NCBI RefSeq assembly: GCF_020379485.1
Contig: NC_063450.1
Coordinates: 26,140,137 to 26,204,136, forward strand
Reading direction: 5' to 3'
Source: Brassica napus
Lineage: Eukaryota; Streptophyta; Magnoliopsida; Brassicales; Brassicaceae
Length of the DNA stretch: 64,000 nucleotides
A program made the position numbers and the translations under genes. A model generated the notes under the pieces. The model was not told where the DNA came from and did not search any database. It worked only from the letters and a program-made list of their open reading frames with translations. Shown here piece by piece: positions 33,845 through 46,299 of the stretch. Within the stretch, counting starts at the first letter, position 1. Each line of letters starts with the position of its first letter.

Positions 33845-35323
33845 TCATTCCAACACAAGGTGACATGAGGTTGACGCTCTTTTCCAACTCTTCCAGCAAG
33901 AAAAGTTGCTTTCTTCAACCGTCCAGCGTTCTGGAGGATGTATGTGGCCCACTTGTTTCTCATCTTCTCGTTCCCATTCGTATTCTGTCCACATGAATGT
34001 CTCAAGATGGAACAACAAACATTCTGGTACACGTTTCGTCTGATTCCATTCCCATTCCACCGGAAAATAATCACAAAATAACTGACAACAACACAATTAA
34101 TATGATATTATTAGATCATCAGAATATATGAAATAACTTGTTGCAATTGCTTACGCTGATGAGCTTGAGTTTTTGCAATTTAGGAGAGCTATCGAGCATT
34201 AACCAAAGATTCCCCACATTTAGTTCATTTACATGTAGCTCCAAAGATACCAGCTGATAAAAGATAGGATACTTGATCTGTGGACGGATAAAAAACATTG
34301 TTAAACAATGTGGCAGATAAAAATTAAATTAATTTTTTTTTACCGTAAAGGGTAAATCTAAGGAGACACTTGGCTGAAGTTAGAGATGCAAGAATGTTCT
34401 CATTCTTCACATGAGGAACGTCAACGATCTTTGCTTCCACCAGCTCTGGCGCATTCTCCATCAGACAGAAGTCACCAGAAATGATGCAATCCATGTTTAA
34501 GTATTTCAAAGATGGTGTATTAATCACATAGCCTCCTTCATGTGAGCCACCGCCACAATAATCCTCTTCTATGGTTAGCCTCTGTAATGAAGGCACCGCA
34601 ATAGTGTAGGTCACGACATCGTAGTTCATAATTCGTGTCACATACAAATCTTGAAGCCTAGGGCAGCCAGAGAAAAGGTTGGAAACAGATGCTTCATCTA
34701 TGAATATTATATTACGTCGTAAAGATACAGCTCTCTAAGTGCATTTAAACAGACCCGAGAAGGAAACTCTAAATGAACGTCATACATGAGCTTCAGTGTA
34801 TGGAGTGTATTGTTATAGCTACACAATACACTAGGAAACCTGAATGCCTCCTCTAGATCCTCACGGAGGTGATACAACGCTAATTTACGCACATGGTGCG
34901 AAAAACCAATTCCAACCAATATTCCAATATCAACAGGACCGTATCTTCAATGTTCAAAGACAGACTTTCCAGAAATGGAGCTTTATATAAAATCAGCGAC
35001 CTGTAAACATCCTCTGAAGACACCATGGACGTTGTACAATCAAAGTTGAGATTTGGCACCATCTTCCAAAGATATCTCCACCGTTTAGACAAAACACTCG
35101 TGGCTATGAGCTCTTTTGTTCGAAGTGAAGACAATATATGCACAAGCAAAACTTCAGGTAACTCACTGATCCTGTCCTCGTTTTCATTTCCTAAGCTATC
35201 AAAAACCAAAATAAAATATATCAGTTTTAGGTCTCTAACGAAATTAGGGTTGAACATAGAAAGGCATTCAGACAAAAAAAAAAAGAAACAGAGAAACGAA
35301 ACATACCATTGTTGTTGTTCCAT
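33845..35323 (-). pseudogene. F-box/LRR/FBD pseudogene, four exons with frameshifts
   Basis: Exons 35307-35323, 34344-35195, 34155-34277 and 33845-34081 have consensus borders. The first two give an F-box ([19 protein letters not shown], then [12 protein letters not shown]), a plant FBD-type LRR region (HTLKLMYDV..FPSRVCLNAL, then [20 protein letters not shown]), and the last exon the FBD end ([19 protein letters not shown]). The frame breaks near 34935 (one base lost), near 34710 (frame change with TAA), and twice in compensating fashion in the last exon (about 33955 and 33900). The intact family acts as an SCF substrate receptor. An ATHILA-type element sits 141 bp upstream of the ATG, which may have removed its promoter. 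Confidence 0.82.
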
Positions 35324-35459
35324 TGTCGTTGAGACAACAGTACAGTTTTGAGAGTACTACTTGAGATTTATGACTTCCCAGTGCAAACGCATGAATACGG
35401 GTAATGCTTAAATAATGATAATGTTGACGATTCAGCTTCATGACTATTCAATTGTGTTG

Positions 35460-35464
35460 ATAGT
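35460..35464. repeat. ATAGT target duplication, left
   Basis: ATAGT before the left LTR; repeated at 47623-47627 after the right LTR. Confidence 0.9.
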
Positions 35465-36787
35465 TGATGTCTCGAGTTTTAACCCGATTATCTAACTGCA
35501 AGTGCACAGTAAAGTACGCAGTAGTAATACGGGATCGAATCCACAGGGACCGATGATCACACGTAGAGTTGCAGACAAGTTAATAGCTACAGCGAATCAA
35601 AATATATTTTTGATGGTTTTTATTTAATTTTCTCTAGTGTCACAAAGCATAAACAAGCATGTAAAAAGATGATTTAAACGATTTGAAAACTATTTTAAAA
35701 CAAACGTTGGGCATTGGGAATTCTCAGGGATTTCTTTTTAATCAAGATACAATTAATGGAAGACACAGGGATATATTAAGAACCGTCTAGAACTCAAACA
35801 CGATATTAGAATTAACCTACTTCCGTAGCGCTAATTCTCTATGTTATAGAAATCTCCACACTAACTTCCGCTGGGTTTCAAATTCTAAACAAGCATTAAG
35901 AACAGGTTCAATATGTTCACAAAGCGCAATAACATCAACTTCCGAGGGTTAAGGACACTTTGCTCATCTAAAGTATTTTCGGAAGTTCAAACAATCACTT
36001 TCGGTGCATCAAACAATCTGAAATCATGAACTAAGTGATCAATTCAGTTCAAGCAGTAAGAAATCCATTAGATGAAAAACCAAAACGTAATCCCTTAGTC
36101 TACACACGTTTTATGGATCAAAACATCAAGAAATCCCCTATGAGAACCCCTAAACCCAACTAGATGACTACTCACACATAACTAAGCAAGAACAAAACGA
36201 TTTTGATGAAGAAAACATGATAAGATTGTATTAAAACAGAGTAAAGGTTCAGAAGATCTTCTCCAAATGGTTTTGAGATGAACTCCTTTACAAATCTTCA
36301 CAAATCACACCAAAACAAATACAAAACACTCAAATCTTCTCTCTAGAACTTGTAAATCTCCTCCTTGGTCGCCTATGGTCTTTTCTGGGTCTCAAAGGTC
36401 GAGTTCTTTTCTGAATTATTGAGGGGAGTGGGTAAAAAGGAGTGAAAAGCTCGTTTGTGCGTGTGGAGCCCGTAGAGCCTGAGATCGGTCGATCCACATA
36501 GACCGGATCGGTCGATCTAGTGCATGAAAGTCTGAGATCGGTCGATCCACATTGAACGGATCGGTCGATCCCACGTCCTGTGCGATCATTACTTCATTCG
36601 GTCCATCGTTCGGTCTATCTTGCTTCTGAATAAATCCCGAATGCGTTCTTTTCTTTCAAGCTATCTAGTAACCTGCATATTACACTTAAGAACACCAAAA
36701 CGCATCAAATAGACCAAAACATTAATTAAAACCGACCATTTAATTGCTCCAAAACGAGTTTAAAACCGTTAAAAACACGGAATATCA
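35465..36787 (-). repeat. ATHILA element 1, 3' LTR (element sense)
   Basis: 1323 bp, TG..CA ended. It contains four copies of GATCGGTCGATC at 36483, 36506, 36536 and 36559 (spacing 23, 30, 23), with two degenerate half-copies just after (TCGGTCCATC, TCGGTCTATC at about 36597-36620). Confidence 0.93.
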
Positions 36788-36801
36788 ACTCCCCCAGACT
36801 T
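36788..36801 (-). promoter_or_regulatory. Polypurine tract of element 1
   Basis: The minus strand reads AAGTCTGGGGGAGT directly next to the 3' LTR, the expected plus-strand primer for reverse transcription. Confidence 0.85.
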
Positions 36802-37400
36802 GAATCTTTGCTTGTCCTCAAGTAAAGAGGATTAAAATTTGGGAGCTCAGCTCACTAACCCTCAGTAGACCTTACCTTGTGATTTCGCTAACCACTTGAA
36901 TCAGAGACTGTCAAGGCTTTCATTCCAAATCCCTACCAAGACCTCGCAAACCTTCCCATATTTCAGACCTGCAAGTCTCAGTTTCAAGTAATCAACTCTT
37001 TACATTCATTAAAAAGGGCGTGACCTTTCCACCAAAGATATCTCCATCAGGTATAACGGGCTCGGTGTATGGGAGGCTGTTTTAGTGTTTAATTAGGTGA
37101 GGCTCAAGTGTTTGTGGGTATCAGCGATAACAAAAAAAATGCAAAACATTATGCAAAATCGCTGGAGAGACCGAGTATATTGATAACCATGTTTTCGAAC
37201 TGCTCAAGTCTCAAATGATCAAAACCCAACAAATCTCAAACTCTAACCCCAAATTTAAACAAAGCATCATCTCTAGTACATAAAATAAAAATAAAATGTC
37301 TAAATCAAATATACTGAATGAGATATAAACATGAACTCTTTTTTTTTTTTTTTTGGACCGATTACTTGCAAATGTTTTGTGGTAATCGATCGAATCATAT

Positions 37401-37439
<39 letters not shown>

Positions 37440-38067
37440 AAGACAACATATACAAACCGAAATCGAATATATACACTGCGATGCAATCACACACTTACAA
37501 CACCCAATTTTTCCATTTACACCTCTAGACACACAGGTCCGTGTCTAACCACCTAAATGTTCCGATCCTACCTAAGCAGTCGGATGAACCATGTCTACCC
37601 TAATCTCTCCATTGTTTTTGCACATGTATGCACATATAATCAGTGTGTAAGAATGCATGGAGATGAAATAAAAGGGTACGGTGTAGGTGTGGTACCAAAC
37701 TATTGATGAGTCTGGCCATTCAGGATTATTAAAGAGTGGTAAAATGTGGTAAAGAAAATCCTGAATGTGTATATGGTGTACCGTTTCCTGATGTTGATTC
37801 CTGGTCAAAAGAAATTAAATTCATTAATGGTCAAAAATATTTGAGTCGATTACAATTCACCGAGACTTGATAAAAGATTTAAGGAGAGGTTGCTTGGTCA
37901 AGTAGTTCCTCGGTTTGTCTGCGCTAACAGTCCTGAAAAATGGTCAATATGAAATGTAATACACAACACACAAGGAAATAGTCTAATAATCATCACAGGG
38001 TCTGAGAAAAATCCGATAAACTAAGAAAATAAAAGAAATAAAAGCAATATGGTACATAAGTAGCATC
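36802..38067 (-). other. Non-coding 3' region of element 1
   Basis: 1.27 kb between the ATHILA ORF and the polypurine tract with no recognisable ORF. It contains two long T runs on the plus strand (37340-37355 and 37403-37438), i.e. A runs in the element RNA. Confidence 0.6.
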
Positions 38068-38080
38068 CTCCCCCAGACTT
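38068..38080 (-). promoter_or_regulatory. Second polypurine-tract-like sequence
   Basis: AAGTCTGGGGGAG on the minus strand, identical over 13 bases to the terminal polypurine tract at 36788, placed just after the ATHILA ORF stop. It is a candidate internal priming site or a relic of a former LTR boundary. Confidence 0.55.
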
Positions 38081-38127
38081 ACTTCACACCGTCTCGGTGT
38101 GAAAATAATTCCAAGAGAGATTACCGA

Positions 38128-39645
38128 TCAGGCGTTGCGGTCAGTACGCCTCTTGGAGCGCCTCTCCAAGGCTCCATCATCATCAGAGTCCTCCGCTGCC
38201 TCAGGTCCAGCAGCGGTGTCGTGAGCGCCTGAGTCGTCATCGCTATCTCCAGAAACAGCTGGCTGTGATGCGCATCCCTTCTTAATGTTGCAGATTCCCT
38301 TCCACATCTTCAGCAGTATGGAGTTGTTGGTTTGATGGCTCTTGATCGACCAAGCGTTGATCTCAGCAGCGGATGCAGTAGCGGGAGGTGCTGGTGGCAG
38401 CATATACGGAGTGAAATCCGTGGGGAAAAGACTTTCCTCATCTTCAGGTTCCTCCTCTATATCATCATGTGGTGTCTGCTGGTGTGTCGATGATGATGCG
38501 ACTCCTTTCTTCTTCAGTGTCGCGGGTCTGGTGCAGAGAGATGCAGGCGGTGGTAGAAATATGATAGCACCTGGATCAGTCAGCTCGGTGATGGCGGTAT
38601 CGGGTAGCTTGACAAATTGCTCTCTCCCTTGTTGGTTCTGGAACTGGTAGATATGAGGGGCGGACTTGTCGATGCTTCCTCGCCAAGGGCCGGTGAGGTA
38701 GTGGCTGCTAATGAGTGCTCTCATGTCGAAAAAGTTCTGATACATCCCCTTCTTATCCACCACTCTGTCAACAGGTGGAAGAAACACTCCACAATGCCTT
38801 AAGATCTGTGTGATAACCGCTCCAAACCCACATCTCTTCGTATCTGAAACTTTGAAGTACGCAAGCTTCTCCGCGATCACAGCTCCTATGTTTATGTCCT
38901 TCCCGCTAACATAGGTAATGTCCGCGCCTTGAGGCCATAGGTGCCCAGCCCCGATGAACAGAAGAGCTAGCTCATCTTTTGTCACTGCAGCGGGTTCCGT
39001 CTTCCCATAGATGACACTGCTGATCACTCTCACCGCATATCGCAGAACAGGGCTACGCATTCTCGCTTGCTTGGCCTCTCGAGAGATGAAGTTTCCTGAA
39101 GCGATGAATGTCCAGAAATCATTGTGTTCCGGGAAGTCAGGAACACAAGATTGACGTCCTTTCTCGAACCCAAAGACGTCGCACAGCTGAAAGATGGTCA
39201 TGGAGTAGAACTGCCTGTTCACAACGAAGGAGAACATCGCCTTATCAGCAACTGGGTTGTCCTCGTCAGGATGGTAGAGGCGGGCTGATGCGAGGAACTG
39301 CCTGGTCAAATCAGCATAGCAATCACAGTGAAGATCGAAGATGTATCCCAGGCCAATCTTCGCGAACAAGGCTTCAATATCCTCGGTTATCCCCAATGCA
39401 TCTGTAGTGTCTCTGTGAGCGAAGCGCGACGGACATATTTCCACTCCCCTCATCTGCTCATAGAAATCATCATCATGTATATCCCACTGCTGGGTTATCT
39501 CTCGATTCGCAGGATGAGACCTATCCGTCTTTCGGAACCTGTCCTTTGTGCTGAGCCTAGCAGTCTGTACCGAGGAATCCCCACGCTCACTCTGCTTCTT
39601 CTGTCTCTTAGGCATTATCTGCAAAATTAATTCATCAAAACCCAA
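38128..39645 (-). CDS. ATHILA ORF (env-position protein) of element 1
   Basis: 505 open codons; translation more likely begins at the second ATG (residue 11, MPKRQKKQSERG), because the first lies upstream of a splice-acceptor-like TTTTGCAG that ends three bases before the second ATG. The protein matches the family known as Arabidopsis retrotransposon ORF-1 (ATHILA): a basic start, a conserved middle (GLGYIFDLHCDCYADLTRQF, VYGKTEP-like SSVIYGKTEPAAVTKDEL), then an acidic and finally basic tail (ALERRSKRRTDRNA). It occupies the position of env in retroviruses, but I see no signal peptide or clear membrane segment. Function is unknown. It is intact, so the element may be complete. Confidence 0.85.
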   Translation of the reverse strand: MGFDELILQIMPKRQKKQSERGDSSVQTARLSTKDRFRKTDRSHPANREITQQWDIHDDDFYEQMRGVEICPSRFAHRDTTDALGITEDIEALFAKIGLGYIFDLHCDCYADLTRQFLASARLYHPDEDNPVADKAMFSFVVNRQFYSMTIFQLCDVFGFEKGRQSCVPDFPEHNDFWTFIASGNFISREAKQARMRSPVLRYAVRVISSVIYGKTEPAAVTKDELALLFIGAGHLWPQGADITYVSGKDINIGAVIAEKLAYFKVSDTKRCGFGAVITQILRHCGVFLPPVDRVVDKKGMYQNFFDMRALISSHYLTGPWRGSIDKSAPHIYQFQNQQGREQFVKLPDTAITELTDPGAIIFLPPPASLCTRPATLKKKGVASSSTHQQTPHDDIEEEPEDEESLFPTDFTPYMLPPAPPATASAAEINAWSIKSHQTNNSILLKMWKGICNIKKGCASQPAVSGDSDDDSGAHDTAAGPEAAEDSDDDGALERRSKRRTDRNA

Positions 39646-39790
39646 GTAAGAGACATATAGAAAAACACTCTTATATAATCATTTCTGATCAACCTCCTAA
39701 ACATGTAAAAATTTAGCACACATCTCTTCTCTAAACTCAAATAACACATCACACTCCATTCCAATTTTCGTTTTTCAATTAAACTAGAAA

Positions 39791-39837
<47 letters not shown>

Positions 39838-40490
39838 GGGCAAAATCGCAATTCATCCTACAAATTGGCAATCTAGGTAACCCATGAGTATAATCATCAC
39901 AAATAAACCATCGTAGATGCTATTCCATTTAGAATTCGGAGATTCCCCTAAATTCAACCCTAGGGCGATTTTTGATTCTAAAATTAGAGAGTCATACCTG
40001 TGTCTTGATGAAAACTGATGGTAGAAATGGATAGAGCTTGAAAAACTAATGAGTTTAGCACCAAGAATTACAAAAATCGGTTGAGATATGATGAAAATCG
40101 ATTTGCATGTTCTTTAGAGGTTTGAGAGAGTTTGAGAGGAGAGGAAGATGAAATTATGAGTGTTTTGATCTGATTTTCGCGAGTGGATGTTTGTATGGGT
40201 GTTTTCCGGTTTAAATTGAGTGAAATCAAACCGGACATGCCTTACCTTGGATCGACCGATCTAATACGTATGGATCGACCGATCTTTGACTTGGATCGAC
40301 GGCTCTTAGTGTACTGGATCGATCGATCTATGCCTGATCGTGATACATGCCTAAAAATCATCTAAAAACACAACCAAAAATCAATTCACACAAGAAAATA
40401 TAATCACAAAAGAGAAAGAAAATCAAACCATGTGGGTTGCCTCCCAGTCAGCGCTTGTTTAAAGTCGCGAGCCTGACTATTTTGTTGTCC
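39646..40490 (-). other. Spacer between gag-pol and ATHILA ORF, with motif array
   Basis: Non-coding in the element. It holds a T run of about 40 (39797-39836) and, at 40249-40330, four copies of GATCGACCGATC or variants (the complement of the LTR motif), two of them at the same 23-bp spacing as in the LTR. A TTTTGCAG acceptor-like site precedes the downstream ORF. Confidence 0.65.
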
Positions 40491-43400
40491 TTAGGCGAGA
40501 TCGGGTTCCGTTAAAGGAATGTTGGTTCCTTCTTCGGGTTTTGCATCTGTGAAGTAAGGTTTTAGCCTCTGCCCATTGACGGTGAATTTCCTCCCATTGT
40601 CTTCCAAGACAACAGCTCCATAAGGTCTAACCTCTGTGATGGTGAAAGGTCCGGACCAACGAGACTTAAGCTTTCCAGGAAATAGCTTGAGTCTAGAGTT
40701 GAACAGAAGGACTTTGTCTCCAGCAGCGAAGTCTCTCGGGATTATCTTTCTGTCATGCCATGCCTTAGTTCTTTCCTTGTAGATTTTGGTGTTCTCATAG
40801 GCGTTCAACCGAATCTCGTCCAGCTCGTTCAACTGAACCATCCTCCTTTCTGCTGCGGTTTTAATGTCGAAGTTCATCAACTTCGTTGCCCAAAAACCAC
40901 TGTACTCCAATTCCACAGGTAGGTGACAAGACTTTCCATAGACCAGATTAAAAGGAGTGGTGCCCAAGGGAGTCTTGTAGGCGGTTCTATACGCCCATAA
41001 GGCGTCATCAAGCTTCACAGCCCAGTCTTTCCTTGTTTTGCCTACAGCCTTCTCCAAAATTCCCTTGATTTCTCGGTTCGATATTTCAACCTGCCCACTT
41101 GTCTGAGGATGATAAGGTGTAGCTACCTTATGCTTTACTCCATGTTTCTTCAGCAGTTTATCGAACGTCTTGTTGATGAAGTGAGAGCCTCCATCACTAA
41201 TAACCACTCTCGGGATCCCGAATCTTGGAAAAATGACTGTCTTGAACATTTTCTTGACAACACTAGAGTCATTTGTCTTGCTGGCTACTGCTTCCACCCA
41301 CTTGGAGACATAATCAACCGCAACCAAGATGTACTCATTTCCATAAGAAGATGGGAAAGGGCCCATAAAATCAATTCCCCATACATCAAAAACTTCAACT
41401 TCAAGGATGAAATTTTGGGGCATCTCATTTCTCTTACTGATGTTACCCTTCCGCTGACATGCATCACACTTTGAGACAAACTCATGGGCGTCTCTGAAAA
41501 GTGTAGGCCACCAGTAACCAGCCTGCAGGACCTTAGAAACCGTCTTGAATGTTGCAAAATGGCCTGCGTATTCTGAACTGTGGCAGTGGAAAAGAATCCC
41601 TTGCATCTCATTCTCCAGAACGCATCTCCTGAATAAACCATCTGAGCATCTCTTGTAGAGGAAGGGATCATCCCAGTAATAGTGGTTCACATCTCTCATG
41701 AACTTCTTCCTCTCATATCCCTTCAGGTTCGGTGGTTCAATTCCAGCACATAGGTAGTTTGCAAAGTCTGCAAACCATGGGAGATCATCCTGAATTTGTC
41801 TCATGGCACAGCAATCAGCCTGATCCAAATACTCATCCTCCAGCAAGGTGATCACATAGACATTCTCCTCGGGTAATGTATCATCCAGTGGTGTTTCAGC
41901 TTCCACTCTCATTCGGGAAAGATGATCTGCCACTCCATTTTCTGCTCCTCTCTTGTCTCTGATCTCAATATCAAACTCCTGTAGGAGTAAGATCCACCTT
42001 AAGAGTCTCGGTTTAGCATCTTTTTTCGTCATCAGGTACTTCAAGGCTGCATGATCTGTGTGCACAATTACTTTCGAGCCCACCAAATAGGACCTGAACT
42101 TCTCGAAAGCATAAACTACTGCCAGCAACTCCTTCTCAGTGGTAGCATACTTGATTTGAGCATCATCAAGCGTTCGGCTGGCATAATAGATCACATGGAG
42201 TTTCTTGTCTTTTCTCTGCCCCAAAACAGCTCCAATCGCGTAATCACTTGCGTCACACATTATTTCAAATGGCAAGTCCCAATCTGGTGGCTGCACAATG
42301 GGAGCACTGACTAGAGACTTCTTGAGAATCTGAAACGCAGCGAGGCAGTCAGCATCAAAAACAAACTTCGCTTCTTTGCACAGCAGACGGGTGAGTGGCC
42401 TCGCTATCATAGAGAAGTCTTTGATAAACCTCCTGTAGAAACCGGCATGTCCCAGAAAACTCCGAATATCCCTCACTGTCCTGGGAGGCTGTAGGCTGGT
42501 CATAACTTCAATCTTTGCTTTGTCAACCTCGATACCCTGCTCTGATATCCTGTGACCCAAAACAATGCCATCTTTCACCATGAAATGACACTTCTCCCAA
42601 TTTAACACCAAGTTCTTCTCCTCACATCTTTCCAGCACCTTGCACAGATTAGCAAGGCAGTCGCTAAATGAAGAACCGTAGACTGAGAAATCGTCCATAA
42701 AAACCTCCATAATGTCCTCAATAAGATCAGTAAAGATCGACATCATGCATCTCTGGAAAGTGGCAGGAGCATTGCACAATCCGAAGGGCATTCTCCTGTA
42801 GGCAAAAGTACCGTATGGACAGGTGAATGTTGTCTTCTCTTGGTCGTCTGGATGAATGGGTATCTGAAAGAACCCGGAGTAGCCATCGAGAAAACAGTAG
42901 TAGGGGTGGTTGGCTAGTCTTTCCAGCATCTGGTCAATGAAAGGAAGTGGGAAGTGGTCCTTCCTTGTGGCTGAGTTTAGCTTCCTGTAGTCAATGCACA
43001 TCCTATGCCCTGTGACTGTTCTGGTAGGAATCAGCTCAGCCTTCTCATTTGTGATGACAGTGATGCCACCCTTCTTAGGAACCACATGAACCGGGCTCAC
43101 CCAAGTGCTGTCTGAAATTGGGTAGATCACCCCTGCACTCAACAGCTTTAGAATCTCCTTTTTCACAACTTCCATCAGTTTGGGATTCAGTCTTCGCTGG
43201 TGCTCTATGGACGTCTTTGACTCATCCTCCAAGTGAATCTTGTGCATGCAAAGATCTGGAGAAATACCTGTAATATCATCCAAAGAGTACCCCAATGCTT
43301 TTCTATACTTTCGCAATTTTGAAAGAAGCAAAGCGGTCTCCACATTATTCAGGTTAGCACAAATAATAACAGGATATGTGGAATTCGGTCCCAAGAATGC

Positions 43401-46172
43401 ATACCTCAGCCCAGCTGGGAGGGCTTTAAGTTCCACCTTTGGAGCATTCTCCTCACTCCAATCTGGTTGGGAGGATGACGGTTTGACGGTTTTATCGGTG
43501 CCTGAGTCTTCAAGGCTGACATAGGCGACATGCTTCTCAATCGGTGAGGCTGAATCCAAAATCTCAGAAAATCCAACCACTTCTTGGTTCATGAACCCGA
43601 ACTCACTCTCCCTTTGGGTCAATGCGACTTGTAGAGGATCATCAGTGTGCAACTCTTCATCCATTTCCTCCACCAGTTCAGTCAATGTATCAACCCAGAA
43701 AGTCTGTCCATCAATAGTCGGATTTTTCAGCACCTTCTCCACATTGTATCTCATCGCCATGTCTCCTAGACGTAAGTCTATATGCCCATTCTGTACATCA
43801 ATCATGGCTCCAGCAGTAGCTAAAAACGGTCTGCCCAAAATGAGAGGATCTTTAGGTTCCTCTTCCAGCTCCAGAACTACAAAATCGGTAAGCACGTATC
43901 CCTTTCCAACACCAACAGGGATGTTCTCTAGTACACCGACTGGTCTTCGCACTGATCGGTCAGCAAGGACCAAGGAGATCCTTGTAGGTTTGTAGTTCGT
44001 CATGCCTAGCCTCTCAGAGACAGAGAAAGGCATTAGGCTCACTCCTGAACCCAGATCGCAGAGACTCTTCTCAAAAGTAAGTGATCCAATGCGGCATGGT
44101 AGAACAAATGCTCCGGGATCTTCACGCTTTTTAGGCATGACATTTTGTAGAACTGCGCTACACTCCTCATTGAGCATCAACACACCCCGCTCTAGGCTCA
44201 TCTTATCGGTAAGAATCTCCTTCATGTACCTTTTAAGAGAAGGTACCATCTTCACCGCTTCAACGAATGGCAATCTCACATGTAACTCCCCAACAAGGTT
44301 CTTTAGCTTCTCGTACTCACGTTCTTTGATCTTCTGCCTTGGTCTGGATGGGTATGGAGCCTTAGGAACATAAGCAGGAGGCGCCACATACACCTCTTCA
44401 GGTTCAGAGGAATTTGGCTTTGTCGACACGGGATCGGTCGATCCAGATGGACCGGATCGGTCGATCTCCTTCCCCTTGGATCGGTCGATCTGTTCTTGAG
44501 ATCGGTCGATCTCTTTCTCTTTCGATTCCTCAATCGTTTTTCCACTCCTAAGTGTTATAGCATTCACAAACTCCTTGGGATTCGTCTCTGACTTCCCTGG
44601 TAGAAATCCAGGTGCTGTTCTGCTGCTGGAGGCGGTTTGAGCAACTTGCTTTTCCAAAACTTTCAAATGGGTGTTCAAAGCTTCAAACTTCCCATTAAGC
44701 TCTCCATACATGTTATCCACCTTGGTGTTTATCTCTGCAGTGCTATTCTTCTGACCTTCTAGCACCATTTGCAGCATCTTCTTAATTTCGTTATCCTGAG
44801 AAGGCTGTGACGAAGAGGCATTTCCTTGATTCTGATAGTTGTTGTACTGCTGCCTTTGCTGAAATCCTGAGTTGCCCGAGTTGTTCCCCTGATATTGATT
44901 TCTGTTCTGAAATCCTTGGTTGAACACACTCTGGTTCTGATTCTGGTTCTGCCTGTTTCCTGCCTGAGGGTAGGACTGATGTTGTGGATTCTCCACATTG
45001 TTGCTCCGGTAAGACAGATTATTTTGCTGATTTTGATTCCACCCAAGGTTCTGATTGTAGCCTCTGTTGTAGTTTCCTTGACCACCAATGTAGTTCACAT
45101 CAGCCTGCATATCACTTGAATCATCACCAACAGCTTCTTGTGAGGAACGATAGCCTTGCTCCTCCACAAATTTCACAGATTTCTGATCTCTCTTGAGAAG
45201 CATCTCAATCTTGGCATTCAACTCATCTATCTTCTTGGATTCATAACCAACACCCTTCTGGCTGGTATCAAACCTTGACTTGCGGTTTGCTTTGCTGGAT
45301 GACAGGTTGTTCAACAAGGTGTAAGCTTCTTCAACAGTCTTGGTCATGAAATCACCATTACTTGCTGTGTCCATGGCATCTTGACTCTCTTCATGAACTC
45401 CATTATAGAAAATGTTCAGCAAACTCACATCAGTGTAGCCATGGTGAGGGCAGTCCTGTGTGTACTCCTTGAAACGCTCCCAAGCCTCATGAAAGCTTTC
45501 TGAATCAAGTTGCTGAAAGCTTCCAATTCTGCTTCTCAGATATGTGGACCTTGACTTGGTGAAGAAATGCTGTAGAAAAGCAGCTCTTGTCTCTTCCCAT
45601 GTAGTAAGAGATCCTGGAGGGATGGACTTTAACCATCTGATAGCTTTATCAGCTAAGGAAAACGGGAACAACCTGCATTTCAAAGCGCCTTGAGGAACTC
45701 CATTATGTCTGCTGGTGTCACAGACTCGCTCAAAATGCTCCAAGTGATACATCGGGTCCTCAGACGGGTTTCCATGAAACGGATTTTTCTCCACCAAATT
45801 AATGAGACCAGTCTTGATCTCAAAGTCTCTTCTCTCAATGGGAGGTGGGCGAATCCCAGAACGATCGGCATAGAATGCATCTGGTGTATCATAATGTGCA
45901 AGCGTCATCCTAGGCATGCCATAGTCTCCAGCCTGTTGTCTTGCAGCTACACCAGCCTGCTGATTATCACCAGCATTGTTGCCTTCTCGTTCATTTACAG
46001 GAATTGGATTTTGCGGGTTGTCCTGAAATTGGTCTTCTTGGTGTTCAGCCATTTCAACCTCTTCAGCGGACTCAAGTCTTTTCTTTTTCACTTGTCTCTC
46101 TAGGCGGCCGAGCTCTAACTCCAAAGGTATTAAATTCGATGATCCTTTGCTTCTAGTATGAAATCCGCTCAT
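40491..46172 (-). CDS. Gag-pol polyprotein of ATHILA element 1, intact
   Basis: 1893 codons without a break. In order: basic N-terminus; gag domain about 115-290 ([32 protein letters not shown]); Asn/Gln-rich linker about 360-470; an insert rich in IDRS repeats about 550-590; aspartic protease near 700 ([12 protein letters not shown], where DLG-type sites replace DTG); reverse transcriptase about 1000-1170 with FMDD near 1157; RNase H about 1240-1370; integrase zinc finger near 1530-1570 ([18 protein letters not shown]) and core with GIDFMGPF and ISDGGSHF (about 1600-1660). It is a single ORF, so no frameshift is needed. The upstream sequence TTTTCAGGTGA before the ATG resembles a 3' splice site. 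Catalytic residues visible are intact. Confidence 0.94.
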   Translation of the reverse strand: MSGFHTRSKGSSNLIPLELELGRLERQVKKKRLESAEEVEMAEHQEDQFQDNPQNPIPVNEREGNNAGDNQQAGVAARQQAGDYGMPRMTLAHYDTPDAFYADRSGIRPPPIERRDFEIKTGLINLVEKNPFHGNPSEDPMYHLEHFERVCDTSRHNGVPQGALKCRLFPFSLADKAIRWLKSIPPGSLTTWEETRAAFLQHFFTKSRSTYLRSRIGSFQQLDSESFHEAWERFKEYTQDCPHHGYTDVSLLNIFYNGVHEESQDAMDTASNGDFMTKTVEEAYTLLNNLSSSKANRKSRFDTSQKGVGYESKKIDELNAKIEMLLKRDQKSVKFVEEQGYRSSQEAVGDDSSDMQADVNYIGGQGNYNRGYNQNLGWNQNQQNNLSYRSNNVENPQHQSYPQAGNRQNQNQNQSVFNQGFQNRNQYQGNNSGNSGFQQRQQYNNYQNQGNASSSQPSQDNEIKKMLQMVLEGQKNSTAEINTKVDNMYGELNGKFEALNTHLKVLEKQVAQTASSSRTAPGFLPGKSETNPKEFVNAITLRSGKTIEESKEKEIDRSQEQIDRSKGKEIDRSGPSGSTDPVSTKPNSSEPEEVYVAPPAYVPKAPYPSRPRQKIKEREYEKLKNLVGELHVRLPFVEAVKMVPSLKRYMKEILTDKMSLERGVLMLNEECSAVLQNVMPKKREDPGAFVLPCRIGSLTFEKSLCDLGSGVSLMPFSVSERLGMTNYKPTRISLVLADRSVRRPVGVLENIPVGVGKGYVLTDFVVLELEEEPKDPLILGRPFLATAGAMIDVQNGHIDLRLGDMAMRYNVEKVLKNPTIDGQTFWVDTLTELVEEMDEELHTDDPLQVALTQRESEFGFMNQEVVGFSEILDSASPIEKHVAYVSLEDSGTDKTVKPSSSQPDWSEENAPKVELKALPAGLRYAFLGPNSTYPVIICANLNNVETALLLSKLRKYRKALGYSLDDITGISPDLCMHKIHLEDESKTSIEHQRRLNPKLMEVVKKEILKLLSAGVIYPISDSTWVSPVHVVPKKGGITVITNEKAELIPTRTVTGHRMCIDYRKLNSATRKDHFPLPFIDQMLERLANHPYYCFLDGYSGFFQIPIHPDDQEKTTFTCPYGTFAYRRMPFGLCNAPATFQRCMMSIFTDLIEDIMEVFMDDFSVYGSSFSDCLANLCKVLERCEEKNLVLNWEKCHFMVKDGIVLGHRISEQGIEVDKAKIEVMTSLQPPRTVRDIRSFLGHAGFYRRFIKDFSMIARPLTRLLCKEAKFVFDADCLAAFQILKKSLVSAPIVQPPDWDLPFEIMCDASDYAIGAVLGQRKDKKLHVIYYASRTLDDAQIKYATTEKELLAVVYAFEKFRSYLVGSKVIVHTDHAALKYLMTKKDAKPRLLRWILLLQEFDIEIRDKRGAENGVADHLSRMRVEAETPLDDTLPEENVYVITLLEDEYLDQADCCAMRQIQDDLPWFADFANYLCAGIEPPNLKGYERKKFMRDVNHYYWDDPFLYKRCSDGLFRRCVLENEMQGILFHCHSSEYAGHFATFKTVSKVLQAGYWWPTLFRDAHEFVSKCDACQRKGNISKRNEMPQNFILEVEVFDVWGIDFMGPFPSSYGNEYILVAVDYVSKWVEAVASKTNDSSVVKKMFKTVIFPRFGIPRVVISDGGSHFINKTFDKLLKKHGVKHKVATPYHPQTSGQVEISNREIKGILEKAVGKTRKDWAVKLDDALWAYRTAYKTPLGTTPFNLVYGKSCHLPVELEYSGFWATKLMNFDIKTAAERRMVQLNELDEIRLNAYENTKIYKERTKAWHDRKIIPRDFAAGDKVLLFNSRLKLFPGKLKSRWSGPFTITEVRPYGAVVLEDNGRKFTVNGQRLKPYFTDAKPEEGTNIPLTEPDLA
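44432..44511 (-). repeat. Four GATCGGTCGATC copies inside gag-pol coding sequence
   Basis: Starts at 44432, 44455, 44479 and 44500. Three are read as IDRS and one in another frame as STDP; the 44432/44455 pair has the same 23-bp spacing and nearly the same spacer as the LTR pairs. Confidence 0.85.
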
Positions 46173-46275
46173 TCACCTGAAAACACAAACAGAAAGAGAA
46201 AGACAGAAACATTAGACAAAATAAAGAAAATGCTATAGTCTTAAACTGATCATTAACTCTAGGGTGACCAAATGG

Positions 46276-46293
46276 TCCCCGGCAACGGCGCCA
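46276..46293 (-). promoter_or_regulatory. Primer-binding site of element 1
   Basis: The minus strand reads TGGCGCCGTTGCCGGGGA, matching the 3' end of plant tRNA-Asp, six bases inside the 5' LTR. Confidence 0.88.
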
Positions 46294-46299
46294 AAAACT

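Noticed and set aside
33790..34096. Two overlapping minus-strand frames as separate genes
   Set aside because: Both are pieces of the last exon of the F-box/FBD pseudogene, separated by compensating frameshifts.
37331..37528. Open frames rich in Phe or Lys around the long T runs
   Set aside because: They are translations of homopolymer tracts in non-coding ATHILA DNA.
44432..44511. Regularly spaced GATCGGTCGATC copies resembling a CRISPR array
   Set aside because: Units are 12 bp with 9-12-bp spacers, lie inside a eukaryotic retrotransposon coding frame, and no cas genes exist; not CRISPR.
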